NCBI GenBank assembly: GCA_045120135.1 | Contig: JBGVEN010000009.1 | Coordinates: forward strand, 128,944-192,943 | DNA length: 64,000 nt | Reading direction: 5' to 3' | Source: SIG440 sp045120135 | Lineage (GTDB): Bacteria > Bacillota > Clostridia > Monoglobales > Monoglobaceae | Shown: positions 43,724 through 52,257 of the stretch, piece after piece | How the letters are laid out: each line of letters begins with the position of its first letter | Numbering within the stretch: the stretch's first letter is position 1 | Program-made: the position numbers and the translations under genes | The notes under the pieces: model-generated | What the model was told of the DNA's origin: nothing | The model's database searches: none | What the model saw: the letters and a program-made list of their open reading frames with translations, nothing else

Positions 43724-44605
43724 GTGATATATTTTTGTGCTGACGATTATGGACTATGCGATATATCATCAATGCACATACAGCAATGTATAGATGAGGG
43801 TGCATTAAATAAGGTCAGTATATTTCCCAACCTTGACCTGTTTGATTTGGACGAAATAGCAAGAGGCAAAGACATTCGTGTATCCCTGCACTTAAACCTT
43901 GTTGAGGGCAGATGTATGGCAGATGCCGACGGGTTAGACCTGATTACATATGAAAACGGGAATTTTAAGCATACCTTTATCGGACTTTTGATGCTTAATC
44001 TGTTTCGGCGGAAAAAGCTGGAGGCTCAGATTTATAAAGAAATTAAAGCTCAGGTTTTGTTCTGGAAAAGCATTCTTCCCCCGAACTTGCCGTTTTGCAT
44101 CGACAGCCATCAACACACGCATATGATTCCTACGGTATTCAAAGCGTTGGTCAGGGTTTTGAGTGAGGAAAAAATAGATTTGGAATATATGCGGATTCCC
44201 ATAGAGCCGACTTTGCCGTATATAAAAACGCCGTCACTTTATTTTACATACAGCTTAGTAAATATTATCAAACAATGGCTTATCAAATTTCTGTGGCTTT
44301 TTAATAAGAGGCGGGCAAAGAAACACAGCATCCCGACATCACATTTTTTCGGAATACTGTTTTCGGGGAAGATGGATGAGGAAAGAGTGAATAAGATTCT
44401 GCCAAAGTACATTAAAATGGCGGAAAAGGACGGCAGGGACATAGAGGTTTTATTCCATCCGGGGTATATAGACCGGCAAGGCTTTGACTTAAATGAAAAG
44501 AATATAATTTTTGACGGATTTTATTATTCAGAAGACAGAAGAACAGAATTCGATTCTGTAATGAAAATAACAAGGAAAGAAGTGTACAGTAATGCCGTAT
44601 ATTGA
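43724..44605 (+). CDS. ChbG/HpnK (YdjC) family carbohydrate deacetylase
   Basis: The 293-residue protein fits the YdjC fold. It has CADDYGLCDISSMHIQQCI with the metal-binding Asp pair, VSLHLNLVEGR, IDSHQHTHMIPTVFKAL with the metal His residues and VLFHPGYID. Members remove N- or O-acetyl groups from sugars such as chitobiose. In this setting it could de-acetylate the repeat unit or the lipid-linked sugar. The start is GTG at 43724, directly after the previous stop. The end overlaps the next gene by 14 bases. Confidence 0.87.
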   Translation: MIYFCADDYGLCDISSMHIQQCIDEGALNKVSIFPNLDLFDLDEIARGKDIRVSLHLNLVEGRCMADADGLDLITYENGNFKHTFIGLLMLNLFRRKKLEAQIYKEIKAQVLFWKSILPPNLPFCIDSHQHTHMIPTVFKALVRVLSEEKIDLEYMRIPIEPTLPYIKTPSLYFTYSLVNIIKQWLIKFLWLFNKRRAKKHSIPTSHFFGILFSGKMDEERVNKILPKYIKMAEKDGRDIEVLFHPGYIDRQGFDLNEKNIIFDGFYYSEDRRTEFDSVMKITRKEVYSNAVY

Positions 44606-45272
44606 ACAGGACAAAGTGGATGAAAAAACAAGAGAGAAGCTGGAAGCGATTATTGAAAAATCTTACGCAACCTTTTGGAAGCAAAAAAGGCTTTTTGATA
44701 TTTTCTTTGCAACACTTATTTTGCTGTTTTTCCTTCCACTGATGATTATAATTGCAATTGTAATTGTAATTGACGACCCGAGTGCCGGACCGTTCTATAA
44801 GCAGATAAGAGTAGGCAGGCACGGAAAAGAGTTTTATATGTACAAGTTCAGAACTATGCGTGCCAATGCGGATAAAATGCTCGAGGAGCTTGCAAAGCAG
44901 AACGAAATGGACGGACCGGTGTTTAAAATCAAAGAGGACCCGCGTATTACAAGAGTCGGCAAGTTTTTGAGAAAGGTTTCGCTCGACGAGCTTATGCAGT
45001 TCTTTAATGTGCTGAAGGGTGATATGACTTTGGTAGGGCCGAGACCGCCTCTGCCGAGAGAGGTTCAGTTTTATACGGATTATCAGAGATTAAGACTTCT
45101 TGTTACACCGGGGCTAACCTGTACCTGGCAGATTTCCAAAAACAGAAATGACATTCCTTTCGAACAGTGGGTCGAAATGGATATTGAATACATACAGACC
45201 AGAACATACCGTAATGATTTGAAAATTATGCTTAAAACACCGATAGTTATGCTTACAGCTACCGGAAGATAA
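44592..45272 (+). CDS. Undecaprenyl-phosphate sugar-1-phosphate transferase (initiating enzyme)
   Basis: Starts repeat-unit assembly by moving a sugar-1-phosphate onto undecaprenyl phosphate at the inner membrane face. The 226 residues contain one hydrophobic re-entrant helix after KRLFDIFFATLILLFFLPL and the polyprenyl-phosphate transferase signatures GRHGKEFYMYKFRTM, VSLDELMQFFNVLKGDM, LVGPRPPLPREV and VTPGLTCTWQIS. It is a short WbaP/CpsE-type enzyme without the extra N-terminal helices. The donor is not predictable. Its central position marks the cluster as lipid-carrier dependent. Confidence 0.92.
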   Translation: MPYIEQDKVDEKTREKLEAIIEKSYATFWKQKRLFDIFFATLILLFFLPLMIIIAIVIVIDDPSAGPFYKQIRVGRHGKEFYMYKFRTMRANADKMLEELAKQNEMDGPVFKIKEDPRITRVGKFLRKVSLDELMQFFNVLKGDMTLVGPRPPLPREVQFYTDYQRLRLLVTPGLTCTWQISKNRNDIPFEQWVEMDIEYIQTRTYRNDLKIMLKTPIVMLTATGR

Positions 45273-45292
45273 CGAGATTTGGAGTGAAGAAA

Positions 45293-46411
45293 ATGAAAGT
45301 TGCTATGATTGGGCACAAGGTTGTTCCCTCACGACGGGGCGGAATAGAAAATGTTCTCACCACACTATGCCCTATGCTGGTTGAAATGGGGCTTGATGTC
45401 ACCTGCTACAACCGTTCATCCGATAAGGTTGAAAATGAATATGTGGGAACGGTGAAGAACAATATGTATAAGGGTGTTAAGATTAAAAATGCCTGGACTC
45501 TGAACATTCGCGGTTTTGCCGCAATGATAGCATCATTTACAGCGGCGATATCGGCATCATTTAAGGATTACGATGTAATTCACTTTCACGCAGAGGGACC
45601 GTGTGCGGCGCTCTGGATACCAAAGCTCTTTGGCAAAAAATGTGTCGCAACAGTCCATGGACTTGACTGGCAAAGAGAAAAATGGGGCAAGGGCTTTGCG
45701 TCCAAGTACATAAAATTCGGCGAGAAAGTTCTTGCAAAATATGCAGACGAGGTCATAGTTCTCAGCCAGGCCGCTTATGATTATTTTAAAGAAACATATA
45801 ACCGCGAAACAACGATTATTCACAACGGAATAAACCGACCCGAAAGAAGAGATGCAAAGCTTATTGCTGAGAAATACGGTCTTGAAAAGGACGGATATAT
45901 CTCTCTTGTGTCACGGCTTACTGCCGAAAAGGGCGTTCATTACCTCATTGATGCATATAACAAAATTACAACCGACAAAAAACTTGTTATCGCAGGGGAC
46001 ACAAGCGATACAGACGATTACGTAAAAATGCTTAAGGAAAAGGCGGCAGGCAACCCCAACATTATATTTACGGGATTTGTATCGGGTGAGACACTTGACG
46101 AGATATATTCAAATGCGTATATAACCGTGCTTCCGTCCGACCTTGAGGGTATGTCACTTTGTCTTTTGGAGTCTCTTGCATACAGAACCGCACTCTTGTG
46201 CTCGGATATACCCGAAAACACGGCCGTTGCGGAAGATAAGGCGCTTTATTTTAAGAAAGGGAATGTTGAGGATTTAGCAAAAAAACTCCAGTCTATGTGT
46301 GATGACACCGAGTTTGTAGAAAAGCTGAGAGACGGAGCGGACGAATTTATTTTAAACAAATACAGCTGGCAGGATGTTGCAAAGGCTACCTCAGAGCTGT
46401 ATGCAAAATAA
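45293..46411 (+). CDS. Family-4 glycosyltransferase (rhamnosyltransferase-like)
   Basis: A 372-residue GT-B enzyme. The N-terminal IGHKVVPSRRGGIENVL and the central VHGLDWQREKWGKG resemble the DUF1972-type N-domain of capsule rhamnosyl-like transferases. The donor-binding half has SRLTAEKGVHYLIDAY and LPSDLEGMSLCLLESLA. The ATG at 45293 follows GGAG by eight bases. Sugar specificity is not certain. Confidence 0.88.
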   Translation: MKVAMIGHKVVPSRRGGIENVLTTLCPMLVEMGLDVTCYNRSSDKVENEYVGTVKNNMYKGVKIKNAWTLNIRGFAAMIASFTAAISASFKDYDVIHFHAEGPCAALWIPKLFGKKCVATVHGLDWQREKWGKGFASKYIKFGEKVLAKYADEVIVLSQAAYDYFKETYNRETTIIHNGINRPERRDAKLIAEKYGLEKDGYISLVSRLTAEKGVHYLIDAYNKITTDKKLVIAGDTSDTDDYVKMLKEKAAGNPNIIFTGFVSGETLDEIYSNAYITVLPSDLEGMSLCLLESLAYRTALLCSDIPENTAVAEDKALYFKKGNVEDLAKKLQSMCDDTEFVEKLRDGADEFILNKYSWQDVAKATSELYAK

Positions 46412-46430
46412 AAGTAAAGGTTTGTTTGAT

Positions 46431-47663
46431 ATGGATAACATAAATAATATTGATGCAACAGAAAAATACAGGGAACGGATAAAGGAGTTCTTTAAGGAAT
46501 CTGTTACCGATGAGCTATATGACCTTTGGGCAGATACGTTTGAGATTGAGTATATTGATGATGGACGGGTTTTTGTTGCATATCATGGCTCTCAAAGTGT
46601 CAAAAAATTCAAAAAACAATGCAAAGAGGCTTTACTTCTTTGTGTTCATTCGATACTGGGTTACGGTTATAAAGTGAAAATCTCCAAAAATAAAAACCGC
46701 AATTCTTTAGCCCCCAAAGTGAAAAAGAATATCAGGGCTGTAAAGTTCTTTGTAATCGGAATGGTTTTTGTTTGCTTTGCGACAGCAATCATTGTTGTTA
46801 TGTGTAATTATATCGGCAACAGAAGCTTTAGGGAGACCTTTTACAATGTAAGCAACATTAAAGTCGACAGCCAGGTGCGTGTGGTCCAGCTGTCGGATTT
46901 GCACGGTACAGTTTATGGTGCAAACAACCAAAAACTTCTGGAACGTGTAGAAGCGTTACACCCTGATATAATAATCTGTACGGGCGATATTGTGGATTCT
47001 GCAAAGGATGATGTTGAATATGCCGTGAATTTGGGCAGAAGTCTTTCGGAAATTGCTCCCTCGTATTATGTATACGGAAATAATGAAGTGGAGAGCATCT
47101 ACGATTTTCCGCTTAATGAAAAGGAGCTTGATAAGAAATTCGGGTTTGACCAAAGCAACCGTGACGAAACGGCGCTTTTGAGCCTTGACGATTCGTTTGA
47201 GGAACAGCTTGAAAAGGCGGGAATAAAGGTCTTGAAAAACGAAAAGGACACCATAAAGATAAAAACTATGACAATTGATGTGTATGGTGTTCTGACCTCA
47301 AATCCGTCGTCGTTCTGGACTTATACTGAAAAAAGCTTTGCGGATTATATCTATGAAGATACAGATAACCTCAAAATTACTGCAGTTCACGAGCCGTTTG
47401 TTTTTGAAGAGTTCCAGCCCGAGTTCTGGGGCGACCTGATGTTATGCGGACATACCCACGGCGGAGTTGTGCGGATTCCGGTATTGGGTCCGCTATATAC
47501 GCACGAGGGCGGATTGTTCCCCGAACGAGGCGGTAAGTTTGTTTACGGAAGATACAGTGCCGCAGGCAGACCGCTTATTGTAAGCGCAGGACTTGAAAAC
47601 TCAAATGTTCTTCGTATAAATAATCAGCCCGAACTGGTTGTTATTGATATTAATAAATTCTAA
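46431..47663 (+). CDS. Membrane metallophosphoesterase with DnaA-N-like N-terminal domain
   Basis: The 410-residue protein has three parts. Residues about 8-85 (IKEFFKESVTDELYDLWADT, then VFVAYHGSQSVKKFKKQCKE, then YKVKI) resemble the helical DnaA N-terminal domain I in length, Trp position and helix/strand order. A membrane helix follows (about 100-122). A calcineurin-like phosphoesterase domain then shows QLSDLHG, TGDIVDS, GNNEVES and CGHTHGG, with its metal ligands intact. The domain is likely outside the cell, as in YkuE/LpxH-like membrane phosphoesterases. Inside the polysaccharide run it could act on undecaprenyl diphosphate, a phosphorylated glycan or lipid. The first domain is a judgement from pattern only. 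Confidence 0.8.
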   Translation: MDNINNIDATEKYRERIKEFFKESVTDELYDLWADTFEIEYIDDGRVFVAYHGSQSVKKFKKQCKEALLLCVHSILGYGYKVKISKNKNRNSLAPKVKKNIRAVKFFVIGMVFVCFATAIIVVMCNYIGNRSFRETFYNVSNIKVDSQVRVVQLSDLHGTVYGANNQKLLERVEALHPDIIICTGDIVDSAKDDVEYAVNLGRSLSEIAPSYYVYGNNEVESIYDFPLNEKELDKKFGFDQSNRDETALLSLDDSFEEQLEKAGIKVLKNEKDTIKIKTMTIDVYGVLTSNPSSFWTYTEKSFADYIYEDTDNLKITAVHEPFVFEEFQPEFWGDLMLCGHTHGGVVRIPVLGPLYTHEGGLFPERGGKFVYGRYSAAGRPLIVSAGLENSNVLRINNQPELVVIDINKF

Positions 47664-47683
47664 TTTTGTGAGGAAGATGGAAG

Positions 47684-49039
47684 ATGCTTATTCCAAATTT
47701 TAAAAAGTTGATTATCTTAATCGTCGGTGCGGTTTTTCTGTTGGCGGCGGCAAGAATATATTTTCGCTCTAAAAATGTGAACCGTGCAGAACGGACTCAG
47801 ATTTTTAAAACAGCAGAGTATTTTAATGCATGGATAATTCTGGTGTGCTTTGTTACCACGCTGGTGTTTGGATTTTTCAATCATTTTGAACTTAAAAAGT
47901 CGGTTCATGCAATTATTTCTTTGAATTATTCCGAGGCGTCTCAGGCGCAGAATTCCAACGGAACAAGATATAATATGGCAGAAATCATCAGCGACGAGGT
48001 TGTTGACAGAGCCATAAAAAAAGGCGCTCTCAAGGACGTAACGGTAAAAGAACTGAAAAACTGTCTTGTGGTTTATCCTTGCGTTCAGGGCGGTGTCGGG
48101 GACGAAACCCAGTACCACATTTCCACAGAGTTTGCGGTGGAATACCACGCATCAAAGGACACTGACCATCTTGATTCGGAAAATGTTATTAAGCTGATTA
48201 CTGCAGCGTATAAGGAATACTACATAGAGAACTACACCGATAACTTCAGGCTGGACCCCGAAAGACCAGATTTTGCAAAAATGGAATATATGGATATAGT
48301 CGCATATCTGGAAAAGGAAACAAAGTCTGTCCTCAACTATTTATACGGTATGGCTGAAAAAAATCCAAGCTTTGTTACGGAAAACGGAAGCACGTTTAAC
48401 TCCATTGCAGGCAAGGTATATCAGTTCCAGGAAACCCAGATAAATCAAAACTTGCGGTCGCTTATTCTGCAAAATGGCATTGTAAGGGACAGGGGAGGAT
48501 ATGTTGAACGGCTGTCGTACCAGAATAAGAATGTTGATTTTGACCGCCAGAAGAACAACGCATCATATAACCTTTGCAATCAGGCAATTGATATGTACAG
48601 CGAAGAAATGACACGTGTAGTTCTTGTTCCTACCTGGGACCAGGCGGGCAAATACTATATGGGCAGAACAAAGGTCGGCGTTGACGAGCTGTCTGTTCTG
48701 GCTACAAACTTCAGTAATTATGTGGCGTCTAACGAAAAGGAGATTATGGATAATAATCTGGTGATTGATAAGATATCGTCGAATAATCCTACCGCTCAGC
48801 TTTACACCTCGGCAGATTCGCTGATAGATTCCATCTACAACAGCATTAAGCGGTTTGAGAAAGAAGCAATAAACGCAGGCAGAGAGTATTCAAGCCGTAA
48901 AATGAACCAGTGTATTGCAGTAAGTATTTACGGAATTTCGTTTATGAACGAACTAAAAACACTGATATTGTTTGCTGTCTTTGCGTATGCGGCACTTATG
49001 CTTCGGTGTATTTCAAAGAAATTTCCTAAAAAGGCATAA
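47684..49039 (+). CDS. Wzz-like polysaccharide copolymerase-type membrane protein
   Basis: A 451-residue protein with two N-terminal helices (about 9-24 and 47-66), a large outside domain and one C-terminal helix (about 428-446). Just after the second helix, AIISLNYSEASQAQNSNGT then MAEIISDEVVDRAIKKGAL has the look of the first Wzz-fold segment of chain-length regulators. No cytoplasmic kinase domain is present. It sits 21 bases before a second copolymerase-like gene, so the two may form a mixed assembly. The assignment rests on topology, this segment and neighbours. Confidence 0.6.
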   Translation: MLIPNFKKLIILIVGAVFLLAAARIYFRSKNVNRAERTQIFKTAEYFNAWIILVCFVTTLVFGFFNHFELKKSVHAIISLNYSEASQAQNSNGTRYNMAEIISDEVVDRAIKKGALKDVTVKELKNCLVVYPCVQGGVGDETQYHISTEFAVEYHASKDTDHLDSENVIKLITAAYKEYYIENYTDNFRLDPERPDFAKMEYMDIVAYLEKETKSVLNYLYGMAEKNPSFVTENGSTFNSIAGKVYQFQETQINQNLRSLILQNGIVRDRGGYVERLSYQNKNVDFDRQKNNASYNLCNQAIDMYSEEMTRVVLVPTWDQAGKYYMGRTKVGVDELSVLATNFSNYVASNEKEIMDNNLVIDKISSNNPTAQLYTSADSLIDSIYNSIKRFEKEAINAGREYSSRKMNQCIAVSIYGISFMNELKTLILFAVFAYAALMLRCISKKFPKKA

Positions 49040-49060
49040 ATAATTAAGTGGAGGAGAACA

Positions 49061-50926
49061 ATGAAAAATTTTCAGATTATAAGATATATAAAAAAGCTTC
49101 TGCCGCTTATAGTAGTTTTCTGCCTTCTGGCGACCTATGCAGTTTATTTTAAGCTTTCGTCATCGAATACATATATAGCGTCTGAGGTTATACATTATAA
49201 CGACGAACAGGCAGAAAAGGGTCTTGCACCGACAGGCGATAAGCTGGATGTCAACGAAATCAAATCGTCTGCTGTAATGTCAAAGGTTGTTGATAAAATG
49301 GGGCTGACAGGCATTTATTCGGTTGACAGCCTTATCTCAAGAATAAATATAACCCCCATTGAGGACAAGGATAAGGTGGCGCAAAAGGATGCAAAGCTTG
49401 AAGAGGGCGAGGAATATATATACGAGCCCAGCACATTTATAGTATCCTTTGCGGCAACAAGCGGTGAGGGTCCTGATTTTGCAAGGACAATACTTGACGA
49501 AACGCTGGATGTTTATTTTGAGCAGTTCAGCCAAAAGTATGTAAATGTTGCACCTGCAAACAACACTATCGAAAATCTTAATAAAAACGACTACGATTTC
49601 ATCGAAATGATGGAGCAAATTGATACAAGCATCGACAGCACGCTTACAACCCTGTATCAGCGAATGGAAAAGAACAATTACTATAGGTCAACAGAAACGG
49701 GGGTATCATTCAGTGAGCTTGCCGATGATTTCAACTACCTGAGGCAGGTCAAGGTTTCCTCCCTATTCTCTAAAATTTATAAGTATCAGATTACAAAAAA
49801 CAAATCGGTGCTTATATCAGACTATACAACAAGAATAGACAACAACAATATCTCAAATACAAAGAATGACAGTATAGTTGAAGATGTTGTTACGGTAATT
49901 GATGCTTATGTCAAGAAAATGAGAGAATCGGGAAACACCAATATCTCATACGAGTATATTCTTGACAATCTCCACGAAAGAAATGTTCAGGATTATGTTG
50001 GCGACCAGACCGTAACATATGACGAATTGATTTACAGTTGGAGAGACCATAAAGAGGACAAAGAGCATGCAATTATTGATTCTGCATACTGCACATATGT
50101 AATAGATACTTTTACAAGCTGTACGGGCAGTTGCGGCGGCGAATGTGCGTCCTCGGATAAGACCTGCACAGAGCTTTGCAACGCAGAATATGCCGCTATG
50201 CGGTCGGAGGTTGAGAGTGAAATCAATACACTTCTTGACGAACTGACCATTCTTTATGACACAACAATGAAGACAAATGACGAATATAACAAGTTCCTCG
50301 GCGCAAGCTATATTTCAGTATTGTCATCAGCATCAGTGAGGGAAAGTGTCAATGTATTGCTGTATACAGCGATGGCGTTCTTCTTCCTTATGGTGCTTTG
50401 CTGCGGCGGGGCGATTGTTCTTGGCAGAACAGGCGATATAATAAATTACATCTTCTATACAGACCACCTTACGGGATTTGGAAACCGCGCATATCTTGAT
50501 AAATACTTAAAAGCCAAGGATAAAAAGCTTCTTGACGATGGTGTTGTGTACTGTATGATTGATATATCCAATCTTATCCAGATTAACGGTGAGTATTCAA
50601 GGGAAGCCGGTGACCAGATTATTAAGATGTTCACCAATTATATAAAGGAAGCCTTCGGCAAATCAAAGACCGATTATATTTATAACGGCAACGGCAGCTT
50701 TGTTGTGCTGACAGAGGAATCTGATTACATCACAGTTGAGGATATAATGCGACTGTTCAGATTGCGGCTTGATGAAAGAGACGAACACAAGGACGTTGTG
50801 ATTGAGTATAAGATTGGTATTTCTGAAACATTTAAAGAGAACAAAACGGCAAGAAAACTGCTTTCGGAAGCAATCCAAAGCAAAAAGAGCTATGTTTCTG
50901 ACTTGAAAGAAAAAAGCACATTGTAA
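49061..50926 (+). CDS. Wzz-like copolymerase fused to a degenerate GGDEF domain
   Basis: The 621-residue protein starts with a membrane helix (11-31) and a Wzz-type segment (YIASEVIHYNDEQ, LDVNEIKSSAVMSKVVDKMG, SVDSLISRINITPI). A long outside domain follows, then a second helix (about 430-452). The cytosolic C-terminus (about 470-610) is a GGDEF fold: TDHLTGFGNRAYLDKYLK is standard. The active-site GGDEF is GNGSF, and no RxxD inhibitory site is seen. The cyclase is therefore expected to be inactive, and the domain may serve as a regulatory sensor. A Cys-rich stretch (about 351-377, SCTGSCGGECASSDKTCTEL) lies in the outside domain. There is no BY-kinase in the cluster. The start is an ATG behind GGAGGAG. 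Confidence 0.85.
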   Translation: MKNFQIIRYIKKLLPLIVVFCLLATYAVYFKLSSSNTYIASEVIHYNDEQAEKGLAPTGDKLDVNEIKSSAVMSKVVDKMGLTGIYSVDSLISRINITPIEDKDKVAQKDAKLEEGEEYIYEPSTFIVSFAATSGEGPDFARTILDETLDVYFEQFSQKYVNVAPANNTIENLNKNDYDFIEMMEQIDTSIDSTLTTLYQRMEKNNYYRSTETGVSFSELADDFNYLRQVKVSSLFSKIYKYQITKNKSVLISDYTTRIDNNNISNTKNDSIVEDVVTVIDAYVKKMRESGNTNISYEYILDNLHERNVQDYVGDQTVTYDELIYSWRDHKEDKEHAIIDSAYCTYVIDTFTSCTGSCGGECASSDKTCTELCNAEYAAMRSEVESEINTLLDELTILYDTTMKTNDEYNKFLGASYISVLSSASVRESVNVLLYTAMAFFFLMVLCCGGAIVLGRTGDIINYIFYTDHLTGFGNRAYLDKYLKAKDKKLLDDGVVYCMIDISNLIQINGEYSREAGDQIIKMFTNYIKEAFGKSKTDYIYNGNGSFVVLTEESDYITVEDIMRLFRLRLDERDEHKDVVIEYKIGISETFKENKTARKLLSEAIQSKKSYVSDLKEKSTL

Positions 50927-50952
50927 TTTTCGGCTTAAGGAGGGCAAAAGGC

Positions 50953-52257
50953 GTGGAAAATAAATTGCTTGAAAAAGCAAAAAACGTATATTTTGTGGTT
51001 GTAGCCATAATGATGTATTACTTCCTGAACGAATACATTGATGTTGGTCTGCACGTTACATACCGCCACGCATTTGCTCTTGTTCTCTTTGGCTCTGCGA
51101 CACTTCTGTTTCTGTATAAGCCTAACATTGCAAGGGGCTTTACCGCTTTTAAGGATGCGTGTATTTACAGTATTCCGCTTTTGGTTACCACAGTGGTTTC
51201 GCTGTTTGTATGGTTTATGGAAACTGTTGAGACAAGCGTTATTTCAAGAGGGCTTTCCAGCTCCTTTGTATATGCAAATATGCTTTCCTTTGCTTTGGGG
51301 GCAGGTGCACTGCTCTATATCTTTGGGAAAAAGGGTATATGGTATAACCTTGTTGCAATTTTGGTTGCCAATATTCTTATGATAGCTACGGTTATTGCGC
51401 AAAATGGTCTTGGAAGCTATATGTCGGAATTTATAACCTTGGTCACTACATTTGCAGGAGTTACGGGAGATATAATTGTGCAGGCGGAAATTCACGAGCT
51501 TGCGTTTTGCCTTGGTGCATATCTGATTTATATGCTTTATAAGCCGAAGAAAAATATAATTTATTTTATACTGCTTTTCCTCAGCCTTTTCTGCTTTCTG
51601 TCGGCGTTTAAGAGAATTGCAATTATTGCCATTGCGATAGCACTTATATTCGGGTATCTTTTGAAATTTATTGCACGGTATAATAAAAAAACGGCAAGCG
51701 GACTCGTTACTTTCTTTACAATTGTTGTGGTCGCTTTGCTTGTAGGCTATATTGCCCTTATCAAGATGGATGCCTTTGAGCTTCTCGAAAAGGCAGGGAT
51801 AAATACAAGCGGCCGTGTTGAAATTTATAATGCGGTAGACGAGTTTTACGAATTTCACCCCGGCTTTTTAGGTAACGGAATTGGATTTTTGACATACCAG
51901 CTGAACACATTTATGAAGGTTGGCGTTGCGTCTGTACATAATGACTTCCTCCAGCACTTCATTGATTTGGGCTTTTGGGGTTATATTATCTGGCTTGTGT
52001 CAATGACTTTGGTCAGGGTATGGTATTTTGGCAGATGCGGCAAGGTGGAAAACGCCATTATTACCTTTATACTTACCCTTTACCTTATAATTGTATCATC
52101 AACCGATAACACAATGAACTATCCGCTCCTAACGGGCGTTCTTGCAATACTGATGATGGGAAGCGGCTTTGAGGAGAATGTCAGGACCACCGAACAGAAA
52201 GTGTTTGGCTATGTCTCTGACGCAAACAAAGAAGAGGAAAGTGAAGCACTGTTATGA
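50953..52257 (+). CDS. Wzy/O-antigen-ligase-like polymerase
   Basis: A 434-residue integral membrane protein with about ten to twelve helices. The signature near residues 280-350, GRVEIYNAVDEFYEFHPGFLGNG then SVHNDFLQHFIDLGFWGYII, is typical of the WaaL/Wzy family, whose outside loop joins repeat units. The start is a GTG at 50953 behind AAGGAGG. The end overlaps the next start (ATGA). It would polymerise the repeat units flipped by the Wzx-like protein, with chain length set by the copolymerases just upstream. Confidence 0.87.
   Translation: MENKLLEKAKNVYFVVVAIMMYYFLNEYIDVGLHVTYRHAFALVLFGSATLLFLYKPNIARGFTAFKDACIYSIPLLVTTVVSLFVWFMETVETSVISRGLSSSFVYANMLSFALGAGALLYIFGKKGIWYNLVAILVANILMIATVIAQNGLGSYMSEFITLVTTFAGVTGDIIVQAEIHELAFCLGAYLIYMLYKPKKNIIYFILLFLSLFCFLSAFKRIAIIAIAIALIFGYLLKFIARYNKKTASGLVTFFTIVVVALLVGYIALIKMDAFELLEKAGINTSGRVEIYNAVDEFYEFHPGFLGNGIGFLTYQLNTFMKVGVASVHNDFLQHFIDLGFWGYIIWLVSMTLVRVWYFGRCGKVENAIITFILTLYLIIVSSTDNTMNYPLLTGVLAILMMGSGFEENVRTTEQKVFGYVSDANKEEESEALL

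Noticed and set aside
46374..46430. Upstream extension of the metallophosphoesterase gene
   Set aside because: The extra 19 codons overlap the preceding glycosyltransferase gene in another frame, whereas the ATG at 46431 has AAAGG ten bases upstream.
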